Of a stretch of DNA of 64,000 bases, positions 1 through 10,655 are shown piece after piece. The stretch comes from Grammothele lineata (taxonomy: Eukaryota > Basidiomycota > Agaricomycetes > Polyporales > Polyporaceae). The DNA lies in the NCBI GenBank assembly GCA_002150815.3, contig NDFF03000002.1, positions 248,001-312,000 of the forward strand, written 5' to 3'. Numbering within the stretch: the stretch's first letter is position 1; each line of letters starts with the position of its first letter. Both the position numbers and the translations under genes were made by a program. The notes under the pieces were generated by a model. The model was not told the origin of the DNA and did no database searches. It saw only the letters and a list, made by a program, of their open reading frames with translations.

Positions 1-1504
1 ACGACCTCCATCCTCTCACGCAAAAATTACCCCCTCCTGAATTCGACGCACTGGAAAAACCTCTTTCGCGCCCGCGCGCGTTCTGATAAGTGCACGCAGG
101 AAGCCCCGCGAAGCCAGGCGCAGAAGACTGGCAAGGGAGATAGGCCACGGCCGCACACTCGACGAACCGCTCTGATCACTGCTCCCGCGCGCCCGCGAGG
201 CCCCGGGATGCTTCGCGCTGGAAAGCACCTTCCTCTCTCCCGTGCGCACCCGGGCGAGGGAACGAGCAGCGGCATTGCTCGCGCGCGTACGGGGCACCTT
301 CTGTGCGTGCGTGCGGAGGGCTTCGCCGTGCGAACGAGTTTCATTGTCAATATTGGCTGCTCCATCGACGCGCGCGGAGGGCTGACGAACGTGCATTGTG
401 CACCCGCAACTGAAGGGTAGCGTCATCGTGTGCGTGTCTACACCCAGCGAAAAAGGTGGGGACGCGCCGCACGCAGAAAGCGCGCCAATTTTCCTGTCGA
501 AAGGAGGCAAAGTCGACATCGCGTCATTTGTGCGGTCGAGCGCTGCATCAGCCGTCCGGTGCTGCAGCATGGCTGGGCAGGAGGAGCACGCGCCGGGATC
601 TGACGGGCCTTCGCAAAGTTCGGGTGGCTGGAAAGAAACGAGCCAGGGGCAGAAGAGAACCAGTCTCGCCGCATGTGGCGTGCATCTGGGAGCATCTGGC
701 AGGCATCCTGCTCCCCTCGCCTCTCTGCGGCGACTTCGCGAGCCCATTCGGAAGGCCTATACACCCATGTAGGCTAGCAGGGTTCTGGGGAAGGGGCGAG
801 GACGTGCGCGCCTGACGCCTCGGGTACGCGGAGATATCTGGATCGCTGGTGCTGCACTGCGCCGACGTTCGACGCGAAACGTCCGTGCCCCTTCGGCGGA
901 CAGAGATTCGGGGCTGAATGGGGCGAGGAAGCGTGCGCGGGCTGCTTGGGTGGATCTCACGATCTGGGCGGCCCACGCGTGCCCCCGCGGCTGGCGGGCT
1001 TCTTCTGCGAACAGTCCGCCGGGTCGGGTGAGGCGGAGGCAGGGACGCCCTGGGACGCCCGGGGCTGCTCGCACCACGCCATGCCGAAGCATGGGCCGTC
1101 GCGTCCGGTCTAGCGGGACGCCTTGGGACGCCCCGCAGAAGAGGGCAGCGAGCGTGTGCAGGCGTGTGCTCTCGTTTGGGTTTGGGGCCGGACGCGTCGA
1201 GTCGGATACTTATCCGCCGCGGCGCGACGAGCGCTTAGCACGCCCGCATAAAACGGTGGCCACAGATCACCCTCGCGTCCTGCGTGACTCACCCCGCCAG
1301 CCTTTGTCCCTCCCTGCCACATACAAAAGCCTTGGCTTCGCCCAGTATCTCCCTCGCGCCTCTTTCCCACATATCCCTCGCGGTACATATACCTCTCGCA
1401 CCCGTCCTCGTCCTCTGTCCACCCGCACTGCACCTCGATTCGCATCGCCACACCACTCGCACATACCACACCCGCCACTCGCGAGTCACTTACTGTCATA
1501 CACA
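1..1504. other. GC-rich stretch, no supported gene
   Basis: Long overlapping open frames occur on both strands here, but they are arginine- and alanine-rich, overlap one another and match no family I recognise, as expected of GC-rich non-coding DNA. The last 200 bases are pyrimidine-rich and CA-rich and lead into the small gene at 1505, so they probably hold its promoter and 5' UTR. Confidence 0.5.
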
Positions 1505-2304
1505 ATGTGCCAACGAATTGCGTATGTCGTCCTTCCATTTGCTTCGCTCCTCACGCGCGCTGACACACGCGGAATGTGCCGTAGCGAAGGAACGCGGTGG
1601 TCAAAGTGTGGGGTGAGTACAAACTCGCGCCATGGCAGCATGACGCTCCGTCGCCGCGGCGCGCGGGTCAGCTGAGCTCGCGGGTGCAGGCGCGTGCTGA
1701 CGCTTGCTTCTCCCCGCCTCCAAATAGCACTTCCAGCGCCACCTCGTCGTAGCCATCATGGACTGCAACTCGCACAAGTGCGAGCGCAGCTACCTCCACC
1801 CAAAAGGATGCCGCGACCCGGCATGCATCAAGGTGTGTGTCCCGTGTCTCTCCTTCCGTGTTCCGTGTCCCCCGTCCTGCACGCCGCCCCCTCTCCCTCT
1901 CCTCCGTCGTCACTACCGCTGGGTCACATTGCGCACAATATTGTCGACTGTCGTCATAGGATGCGCGATGTTCTCGTGCCGCCCCAGTCGACGAACGCCC
2001 AACGCGGCGCACGCCATCTACTCCTGACGTAGCGCAGTTCCGCGAACCTATCCCGTGGGCCTCACGTGCTCGGAGCCACCCGCGAGCTGAGTTTGCGATT
2101 GACGGATGCAACAGGAGGGCGACAGGGGGCAGTGGATATGTGGATGCGGACTTGGGTTCGAACTCTCTACTGTGCGTCGTGCTAATGCCCTCGTTGCCAT
2201 TCCTTCAACAGAACTTTGGTCCGGACATCCAAAAAGACATCGACACCGTCAAAGACGACTGCTTCCAATGTCGCGCGGCGGCTGCACGGCGCATCCCCGC
2301 ATGA
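1505..2304 (+). CDS. Small conserved Cys-rich protein (80 aa), four exons
   Basis: Exons 1505-1521, 1585-1612, 1728-1832 and 2212-2304 join in frame to an 80-residue protein starting [17 protein letters not shown] and ending [12 protein letters not shown]. The introns are 63, 115 and 379 nt, each with GT and AG ends. Cysteines come in spaced groups (MC near the start, KCGHF, DCNSHKC, GCRDPAC, DDCFQC), which suggests a small metal-binding fold. I recall a family of short basidiomycete proteins with this start and the C-G-H-F-Q-R-H core; the match is from memory and the function is unknown. No signal peptide or membrane segment is visible. No single exon is long enough for ordinary ORF calling. 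The splice model fits because all four pieces are needed to keep the cysteine pattern and one frame. Confidence 0.72.
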
Positions 2305-5300
2305 CGGCCGCGCGGCCAGGCTGACCGTGCGGCGCGACCTCTCCGCTCTTGTGCACGCCCCTGTCCCCCGCGCCGCACGCCGCACGCCGCACGCGCGCTC
2401 GACGCGCTCCTCCCTCTCGGTCACGCGCAGGTCGCGGGCGCAGGCGCGCGGGGGCGGGCAAGCTCGCTAAGCCCGCGCGCGCTGCAGGGCGCGTCGCCCC
2501 TTTTCCGAAGGCGCGCTGCACCCACCCCGTTACCGCGTCGCGGCGGGTGATCGTTCCGGGCTTGCTTCCCCTGCGCTCTCCCGCTCCGACCCGTCGTCGC
2601 TTGCGTTCGGGTATGCCCCGGACGCGGGCGTTCTTCCCTCCGTCATCTTGTCGTCGACCTCCGTTTATCCCGCCGCCGTTCCCCGGTCAGCTGCACGAAC
2701 GTGCTCGCGCAAGCTCCCGGTACTCCACACCACGTCCGTCCGTCGTCCTCCGTTGCTGTCTACTGTTGCTTTTCCTTGTCGATTCTTCATCTCATCCGCT
2801 CCTCGATTTGTGCACATATATCACTGCATCAGCCTGTATGAGTAGCCATACCTCTGGATATACACTGCGTTGTGCCACAACGAACATGTCTTCGGGCCTC
2901 CGAGTCGAGACACAGCCGCTCGAGTTGCGCGTCCGATCGCGAGAGGCGAGAGAGCTTGTTCTGCCACACGGACGATCGGGCCCAATCCCGGGCCTCCGAG
3001 GCCCGAGGTCCGAGCGCGCGCGCGAGCCACTGTCGTCATCGCTGTCGCGCGCCGTGCCTCGGGTGAGGTGACGTCCTCGCGAGTCAGCCTCAGTCACGAC
3101 AACCACGATCTCATTGCTGCGAGTCACAAGTTCGCACAACATCCATGGGACATACGTCGCCATAAGTACGTGCCTACTCTGTGTACACGTTCTATCGGCT
3201 CCATGATCGCCACGGGCGCGAGCGAGCGTCATCCACGAGCACCGTCGTTCCTGATCCGAGCAATACTAGCGAGCTCGCCTTCCCCGCCACGCGCGAATGG
3301 CGCTCGCCCCCGAGTCGCCGCCAAAGTCGCGCCGCGTTAGGCCGCGTTGCGGCGTACGACGTTCAGGTTCTGATATTCGTCGTCATCCAGCCAACGAGGA
3401 CAATAAGCACGCGTCACCTGACGCGTGCAGGACGCGAGAAGCGTCGCGGGGTCAGCAGACCGCGCCGCCGCGTCGTCGCGCTGCCGGCACCGTCCTCGAA
3501 TCCTCGCGCTCGCATCTCGGCACGCCGCCGGCGCAGCTGTCAGATGCGTCGGGGCGATCGGTGGATGGGCCTGAAGGGAGTCGGAGTTCGGCGGAGGAGA
3601 GGGCGCGTAGTAAAGAAGTTGCTCGACGAGCCCGTGATTGCCCGTGACGGTACGGAAGACCATGCTCGAACCTGCACTTGTGGGGCACAACGTGTTCTAG
3701 GAGCGCAGAGCACTATGAGGTGGTGTCGAACGACGGCGGCTCGGGACCTCCCGATGGAGGAGTGCGCATGTCTGGTTGTGGCGTGCTCGCCCGAAGCGTA
3801 CCCAAAGCTCCAGCGCCTGGCGGGGGTAGTATGTAGGAAGGAGTTCTTGGAGCGCTTGGACGTACTGCCGTCTTGCCTTGTCGGAGCGAAGGGCGCGAGA
3901 AGATCGCCCGCCACAAAAGCCGACGGGTCTTCGAGAAGGAGGCGGTGTGAGAGCTTCTTCTAGCTTCCTGGGGAGAGGTCTGCGTCCGTAGCTGACCTTG
4001 ACACGGGATACGGGATGCCGACTCATGACAAGGAGGGCCGCGCGCGCTGACATACCCCGACTAGGAGCGCAGTCGCGATGGCTACTTGGATTAGACTGTC
4101 TTTGTCTGCGATATAATCGGGACATATCGGGACTGTGAGGGTGGGCGGGAGTCACTGATAACGCGGCGCGTTGGGGGCGATAGCAGCTTGGACGAGTCAG
4201 AGAGGCTTCGGATAACGACGACCGGAAGGCGCAAGGAAAGCGTTCCTCGCGCGTCGTCGCGCTGCCGTTTACGTACATTGAAGGAACACGGTGTGTGGCC
4301 GAAGTTCCGTAGCGGTCGACTGAGGGGGCCTGATGCCTGATCTGTCGAGCGCCTTGTGCTGGGCAGTTTCTGAAGGCCGATAATGCGAGAGTTCACTAAG
4401 GCGTTCCAGTGTATGTGCCTTCACCGCGCATGATGTACGCACCACAGCTTCTACGATTCAATCCTGTTACAGCATGAGGCGTTAGTAGGAGCAGAGTAGC
4501 GTCAATGAGGAATCAGAGATACTGCACGTACCACTTCTATCTAGAGATGCGCGCTCTTCGTGCAGACGCGCTGGATTGCTTTGTACGTCAAGATAGCGAG
4601 ACGTAGGAGCACAAGAAAGGAGCCATGTACTCACGTCATCAGGGTTAAGGGAAAGCAAGGGACAGCAAGAATGAGGGGCGGGAGCGCAGCTGAGCCATCG
4701 CTTGTGGACGCCATACTCATGGAAGGATAACACATCGGGGGATCTATACATCAGATAAACGTCGCCAGAGCCTTCCTGTGCCCCTCGAACGAAATCTATC
4801 CTAAGCGATCTACAATGAGAGCGGACATACGTCAACCAGGGGCTATGCGGGGCCGATGCGGGAGCGCACAGAAAGCGAGGCCGATCCGTACGTACTCCAT
4901 ACGTCCTTTCGCACGGACCGACGAGTCTTGCGCCAGCCTTCGCAGCGCCAACGCCTTCAAGCGCGCTCCGTGCACGGATCCCTGAGAGAACTTCTGGGTT
5001 CTGAGTGCTTTGTGGACGGCGATAGAACTCGGTTACTCACGACAGTCTCCGTTGTGGTGGATCGATCGCCGGAGGGCTCGGTATGTCGTTCGAGCGTAAT
5101 AAAGACGTAACCCGGTATCTGAAGATATCGAGTGGATCTGGCTGGACACGGCGTGGTCTTCATGGCGCTATGTCATAGGTATGCCACGGGATACTTGGGT
5201 GGTCTGCGATGATGACAGACGATATGCCCAGTGGCCACTGCTAGAAAGAATCTTACTGATTGCGCATGGTCGAAGGGTCACTGTATCTTACTCGCCTATA

Positions 5301-6439
5301 CGTTGCTAAGCCCCGAAAATCGCTGCCCACAGAGACGGCAATTTGAAGGGCTTATAACAGGCTAAGTCAGGCTAAGCCAGCCTGAGGAACGCGTACGCTC
5401 AAACTGAATGCGAGAACAGCTACTTCGATGTTAAGAAGAGCATCAATGCCGCGCCTCTAGACTTAACATTTTACGGTGATACCAGGGAGCACTAGAGAAC
5501 GAGCACGATAGTATCGGTGGGCGGTCAAAGGAGGGACCACTTGCGCAGGCGCTGCGCTGGCGAGCGGCTCGTCAATTCCCGTGACGGTGACACGGAATCA
5601 GGTGATCGTGACTTTACGCGATGCCAGTCCCGTGATATAGGTCAAGAGCCGCGCCAGCGGCCAAACTTCAAACTTCAAAGTAACGCTCCTGACTGCGAAG
5701 CGCTTGACCGGGCTTACTTTGTGGCAAAGCCAACTTGGTTGCCATGCGATGCTCAACTTTGTTTCAAACCCGCTGCCGTCGAGACCTCCGAGGAATCCCG
5801 AGGCAGTCGTTATAACTACGGTCTACTTATGGGGAATCCGATCGGCATGGCTCGAGTTGAAACTTGAAAGCTGTGGCTCTTTGAAACAGGCCTTCTGAAT
5901 TTCAAGCCATATGTCTCACGGGCGGGACGTAACTTTACTTAGATGAACCTGTTGATCAGCTCCTCAGCCAGATGGTAGCGAAGGAATGCTCTAGTTACGT
6001 GAGTTCCCAATCTTCTCCTCGGAATCACGCTGTGTACGCTTCGCACTGCCTTCCAAGGTGAGGATGAAAGTTCCTTTGGCGTTAGGAGCTTGAATCAAAA
6101 GTCGGGTAATGAACAGCCCTAGAATGCTGGGAACTTGCAGGTTCAGGAATACAGAGTACCACACTTTGTGCGATCTTCACCGTGCACACAGCTCTGAGTC
6201 CCCAGCCTCCAAACCCATCTATCAAATATGTCCGCTGCGAAACCGCCTGCAGTCTATCGCTCGGATGGCAACACTCATATTGCATCCATAACCTTATTCT
6301 TGAGTGCTGCAGTGCTTGTGGCGTACTCTATGTCGTAAAGAAGTTAAGTAGAAGCCAGGCTTCATAAACCTCGCACTTCAGGAGTCCTGTCTGTCGCCGT
6401 TCCCTCCACGTCGTCCTCTGCCCCGTATTCAACTATACC
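2305..6439. other. Long gene-poor stretch
   Basis: No gene could be supported. A minus-strand open frame at 3697-4278 and another at 3337-3690 (ending in a D-E-Y-Q-N-L-N-V-V segment) could be exons, but no family is recognisable. From about 5940 to 6439 the sequence resembles 11880-12374, the region upstream of the second membrane-protein copy, so this part belongs to the duplicated segment and probably holds the promoter of the gene at 6440. Confidence 0.45.
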
Positions 6440-8031
6440 ATGGACAACAGTGACTCTGCAGCCATCACAGTCTGGAACAATAACAACGCCATCCAGTACA
6501 ATGGAAGCTGGGTCCTTCGTACAATAGAACTGTCGAATAGCTCCCCGCAAGTACATGTCGCACGCACGAGCGGCTTATCCGTCTCCCTGAGTTTCAGTGG
6601 TGAGTATCGCTCGTAGTGCACCTTAAGTTTATTCACTCGAAGCGTTCATTTTCTGCAAGAATTATCATGTCTCATGATGTTTCGATCACGCAGGCGTAGG
6701 CATTGAGGTGTGGGCATACCTCTGGTCCAAACGTGGCGTACCCGACGTTCGCTGCTCTGTGGACGGCAACGGAGTTCCGCCCCAACCGGTACCAACGTCC
6801 AATTACACAGAATGGCTTTCCTGGCAGGTCATTTCTGACTCAGATATCCCCTCTGGCAACCACACGGTCACGTGTAATGCCGACTCTGCCTCGAACGACG
6901 CACCATTTTATCTGGATTCCTTTATGATATACTGTCGCGATCAGACCATAGCGGCGCGTCACGCGTCACAGGGCCCACCGCCGCGCCGCTATCCGCCTTT
7001 TGTCACTGGTCACAAGGGGCCCCCGCCGGATGTGACCGGCAGCCGTAGGCTCATTTTGAGCGCTCCAGTACCCAAAATGGAAATTTTCCGCCGCCTTCGG
7101 CGGCGGCGTCACACCTCTGGGGCCTCCCCGCCGCCCCGCCGGTTCGACGGGGACGTGTCACACCATCGACCCCCCGCCGCTATGGTCTGATCGCGACAGT
7201 ATTCGAACGATCTACCACAGCTCCTCAGGGCTGGTGCGCTCGCCAACTCGGTGGAGCCTGATACCCCTCCTACTTCGACGAGCGCCACACAATCGTCAAC
7301 ACCGACGAGTCAGTCAATTTCCTCGAAGCAGGCAGCACCAATAGTAGGAGGAGTGTTGGGTGGGATCGTGTTGCTTGCGTTGATTGTACTCATGCTGGTG
7401 TGCTACAAGAGGCGGCACGGATATAACGAGGTGGGCGGTTATGACGACGGTGCGTGGTGCCTTTTTCCCGGGTAATTGACGTGTTCCTGACCGAGCTCAT
7501 GCAGACGTGATGAGCGGGAATAGTACCCCTGTGCGCAAAAATCGTGGGGGTCTGATGCCATTCTTCCTTGGACCTAGAAGAAAACGCCAGGAGCCATCCC
7601 AGGCATCGCGCTACGACAACCGCTTCTCAGGTATGCCTTCTTATCTTTACTTGGATTCCATATGTACTTTGTATATCCTATTTTTATGCTAACTTCATTG
7701 GAATATAGGCCCGTATATGGAATCTCGCGCGTACGTTCCAGCAACCAGGCTCATGCCAAGGGGCAGCGTACAGAGTCGGGAGGGCAGCGAGATGACGCAG
7801 CAGACAGTGAAGATCAAGGACCTCGAAGCAGCGGACCCTGAAACTGCGAAGGCACCAGCGCGGCTGTACCGCAGCTCATCGCAGAGCTTGCACATGCCTC
7901 GCAGTTCGAGGAGCTCGAGAAGTTCGCGCAGCTCGGTTGCCATACCTCATCCCGAGAGGGCGTCATTGGCAATTGCCTCAAGCGGCAGTACATCTCCAAG
8001 ATTGAGCACACCTTCGCCAACTCGCATGTAG
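6440..8031 (+). pseudogene. Single-pass membrane protein, copy A, interrupted by a MITE
   Basis: This is a four-exon gene colinear with copy B at 12375. Exon 1 begins MDNSDSAAITVW and gives the first half of a beta-rich ectodomain. Exon 2 gives the second half (VPDVRCSVDGNG), a Ser/Thr-rich stalk and a membrane helix (GGVLGGIVLLALIVLMLV) followed by basic residues. Exon 3 carries the G-G-L-M-P-F-F-L-G motif. Exon 4 is a cytoplasmic tail rich in RSS repeats. Exon 2 is split by the 268-bp element at 6932-7199. Element plus duplicated TA adds 270 nt, so the downstream frame is kept, but a TGA at 7188-7190 inside the right terminal repeat stops translation before the stalk and membrane helix. All other splice sites and frames look intact, so the damage is probably recent. 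A truncated ectodomain could still be made. Confidence 0.8.
6932..7199. mobile_element. TA-flanked MITE (Tc1/mariner-like), 268 bp
   Basis: The element starts CTGTCGCGATCAGACC and ends with the exact reverse complement, giving perfect terminal inverted repeats of 25 bp. It is flanked by TA at 6930-6931 and TA at 7200-7201. Removing the element and one TA gives a reading frame that aligns residue by residue with the uninterrupted copy B, which fixes both boundaries. It is too short to encode a transposase and is GC-rich with internal hairpins such as CCGCCTTCGGCGG. TA duplication and short perfect TIRs fit a non-autonomous Tc1/mariner-type element; the superfamily is an inference. Confidence 0.9.
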
Positions 8032-8258
8032 TACGATGGTAGTATGAACGTTCAATTGGGCAAGTCCTTCACAGTTCTTCCCCATCACGCATAAATCGTA
8101 TATTATAGGCGTTATACGGGGTTCGCAGTGGTAGTGTACACAATTAGGGTAATACTATATTTCTTTCAAGCGACTAGTGGAGTGGTCATACATTGTGGCA
8201 TTTTCAATGTACCAGTGGTCAGGATAAAACCATCGTATCCTTCCTGTAGACCAAAGCC

Positions 8259-8462
8259 TCAAATTGACGAGGAGCCATAAACGTACCCGAGTGAGATTGC
8301 GCTGTACAGCACATAGATCCTAATTCCGATGTTGTGGAGCCAGAACATCTCCCCAATGCACGAGATCGACATCAAGATGAACGTGTCGGAACCGGCCGTA
8401 AGTATTACCAATCGAGCCAAGTCGAATATATTGAACAAGCATTCTGAAGGCTGTGGCTTCAA
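8259..8462 (-). pseudogene. Relic of an MFS monocarboxylate transporter
   Basis: A minus-strand frame here contains ISCIGEM, LHNIGIRIYVLYSAISLG and a following GTACGT splice donor. These align with IPCIGEM, LHEIGFRIGVLYSTISFG and the GTACGT donor in the last large exon of the intact transporter at 13866-15491. Only about 45 codons are recognisable; the upstream exons and the final exon are absent. The relic lies just 3' of membrane-protein copy A, in the same convergent arrangement as copy B and the intact transporter, so it is the remains of a duplicated gene pair. Confidence 0.75.
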
Positions 8463-8565
8463 GTATAATACACTTCTCTAGGTCTACACTAAATAAGCCA
8501 ACGTAACTTTAAAACCAGATAGTGTCTGACGAATGCATGGGCGAAGCGACTCCCCTGAGAGCGCC

Positions 8566-10655
8566 TCAATTGTAACATTTCGGGAAGTCTCCATCCCCAC
8601 TCCTCCGCGCATACCCCTGGCTCTCCACGAAGTCCGCCAGCGTGCACATCCCCTCGCTACCCCCACAGAACTCGAGCGGTTGCACCTCGTCGTTCACCAA
8701 CACGCGCACATACGTCCCCTCCTCCCTCTTCCCTTCCTCTTCGCACGCCAAGCGCTCTGTGACCATCCGTGACGAGAACGGGACCATGCGGGACGCGACC
8801 CACACCGTCTCGTTGGATGGGGCGCGGGGATCAAGCGACGTGGAAGAGACATTGAAGAGACCCGTCGCGGCGTAGACGGCCACCATGAGGTTCTCGTGTG
8901 TGAAGTCGGCGTAGACCGAACGCCCAAGCGGGAACTCGAGCGAGGCGTTATGCGTGGTGTGGTCTTGGACTGGCGAGTTCGTGAGGCGAGCCAGGAGCTC
9001 ATTGACGTATCCAACGCCACGGACAGGACCGAGTGGTGCACCGTATCTGCGATCGCCCGTCTCATCAGCACTGCAATGCTCAAGCTCTCATTCCTCGAAG
9101 ACGGCATAAACTCACCCTGTACGGTAGTACTTCTCGAGGTCGCCATAATACTCGAACGCGCGGAAGTCATCCTCTTCGAAGAGCTCGCAGAACGGCGACA
9201 GGTCTTCGATCGCGACGGACTCGAACGGGCACATCGCGAGCAACCCGATGACGTGCGTCACGTTCAGGTTCGCGCCGGGAGCGTCCTGGTTCAAACGGGA
9301 GGCAATGCGGGGGCCGAAGATGGACAACCAGATGTTCGTCTCGCGCGAACCGTCGGAGGCGGTCGGGCAGTCCTGGTTGAGGGTGTTGTTCACCTGTGCA
9401 GATCCATATGATCAATGCCTGAGCGGAGTAGAAGTAGAGCCTAAGTGGCGTGCCTCTTCAGACATAACGACGTTCAAGTAGGGTTGTACGTGCTGGTGAC
9501 TGCCCACAGCGAACCCTGAGGCGGAGATATTAGACGTCCTGAGTTTGGTGTCCGAATCAGCACGTACCAACTGTCCAATTAGTCGCGGTCGAGACTACCC
9601 GGGGAGCGTCTGCGGCCCGCACAAACGGCACGTGATTGGGGCTAACGAGGTGAGCATATCTCTTATACGCAATTTGGCCAGACTCGAATGTCCTAAGTGC
9701 CCTTAAGTAGCCTGATCACAGATGCGCATCGCGGGGTACTCACTGCGCAGCCCCAAACGGCACCAAGTCATCTGCACCGAGTCCGTAACTGTAGTGTTTG
9801 AGGAACTTCAGCCGCTTGTCTGAAAATTTGTCCGCTGAAGCGAGATGCTTCACAGCATCGCTATACTCCTCCCCATCGTCGCCATTCGGATACCGTGCGC
9901 CGTGTCGTTGAAGCTATGAATAAATGAGCATATGTTGAAGTCGCGCATGGCTTAAAATAGGACGTACTATGTTGACCTGTGAGGTTGAGCACCGTCGATG
10001 GTCAGCACTACATCCGGCTATGATATGTCATTGACGTCACGCAAGGTGGCTTGTCGCTCTTCTATCACCACGGAAGATACAACCTGCTTCTAGCCTGGCC
10101 TTCTATCTTCACTCAGATGGTCACACGAGCACTAATATCTCTCGCGCAGCTCCTGCCTTGCGCTCGACTCGTGTGCCCGTACGTCTGGCCCCCACGCGCA
10201 CACAGCATTGCCAACGTCTATACCTTGCGCACCTCCTCCATCCGCATAGACCAGCGCGATTCCGCCTAGGACGAGAGACTCACCTGCGTGATGTTACATC
10301 CCTTCGGCGGCGGCTCGTACACAGCTAGCGCATGCCATGGCGAGTACATCGCCCACTTCGTCTGCATCGATTTCGGCACTCCCAGCGGGGGCGCACGCAC
10401 GATGTCCTCTGTCCCTACCTCCACGCCTCCAATGTCGTCTTGCGGACTCCCATGACCCGTGTTCTTCCCGAAGTACCACCACCAGACGGCATATGCAGCA
10501 AAGACGAGGAGAGTAACGCTCGTGCGAATGCAGTTGTTTGTCACACATCCGCGCTCACGTCGTCCTTCCGCGCGTGGCTGAGAGGAGATAGAGGAGTAGG
10601 AAGCGATTGTTGGAAGGGGTGGGAGGGACTTGCTTGAATTCGACCGTGTCGGCAT
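8566..10655 (-). CDS. Membrane-anchored histidine acid phosphatase (phytase family)
   Basis: Seven exons join in frame to 498 aa: 10284-10655, 9968-9976, 9744-9913, 9568-9692, 9454-9515, 9116-9393 and 8566-9046. Family members hydrolyse phosphomonoesters such as phytate through a phospho-histidine. The catalytic RHGARYP motif is at residues 130-136. The proton-donor motif, usually His-Asp, reads T-H-E-N here (H389-E390), so the usual Asp is Glu. Instead of a signal peptide there is a basic, Ser-rich tail of about 45 residues and one hydrophobic helix (TSVTLLVFAAYAVWWWYF), suggesting a type II membrane protein with an extracellular or lumenal enzyme domain. The second exon is only 9 nt (V-N-I). 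The intron between 9394 and 9453 appears to use a GC donor. Introns are about 50-75 nt except the first, 307 nt. Confidence 0.88.

Noticed and set aside
16..747. 243-codon minus-strand frame at the left edge
   Set aside because: Overlaps several other long frames on both strands in very GC-rich DNA; composition-driven.
2139..2172. GGTTCGAACTC resembling a tRNA B box
   Set aside because: The T-stem does not pair, there is no matching acceptor stem or A box, and it lies inside an intron of the small Cys-rich gene.
3697..4278. 193-codon minus-strand frame
   Set aside because: Contains one plausible helical stretch, but no family, no intron signals that extend it convincingly and a biased composition; left as unresolved.
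6932..7199. The MITE acting as a newly spliced intron
   Set aside because: A GT lies near its left end and an AG at its right end, but using them would shift the downstream frame, so simple removal by splicing does not give the family protein.
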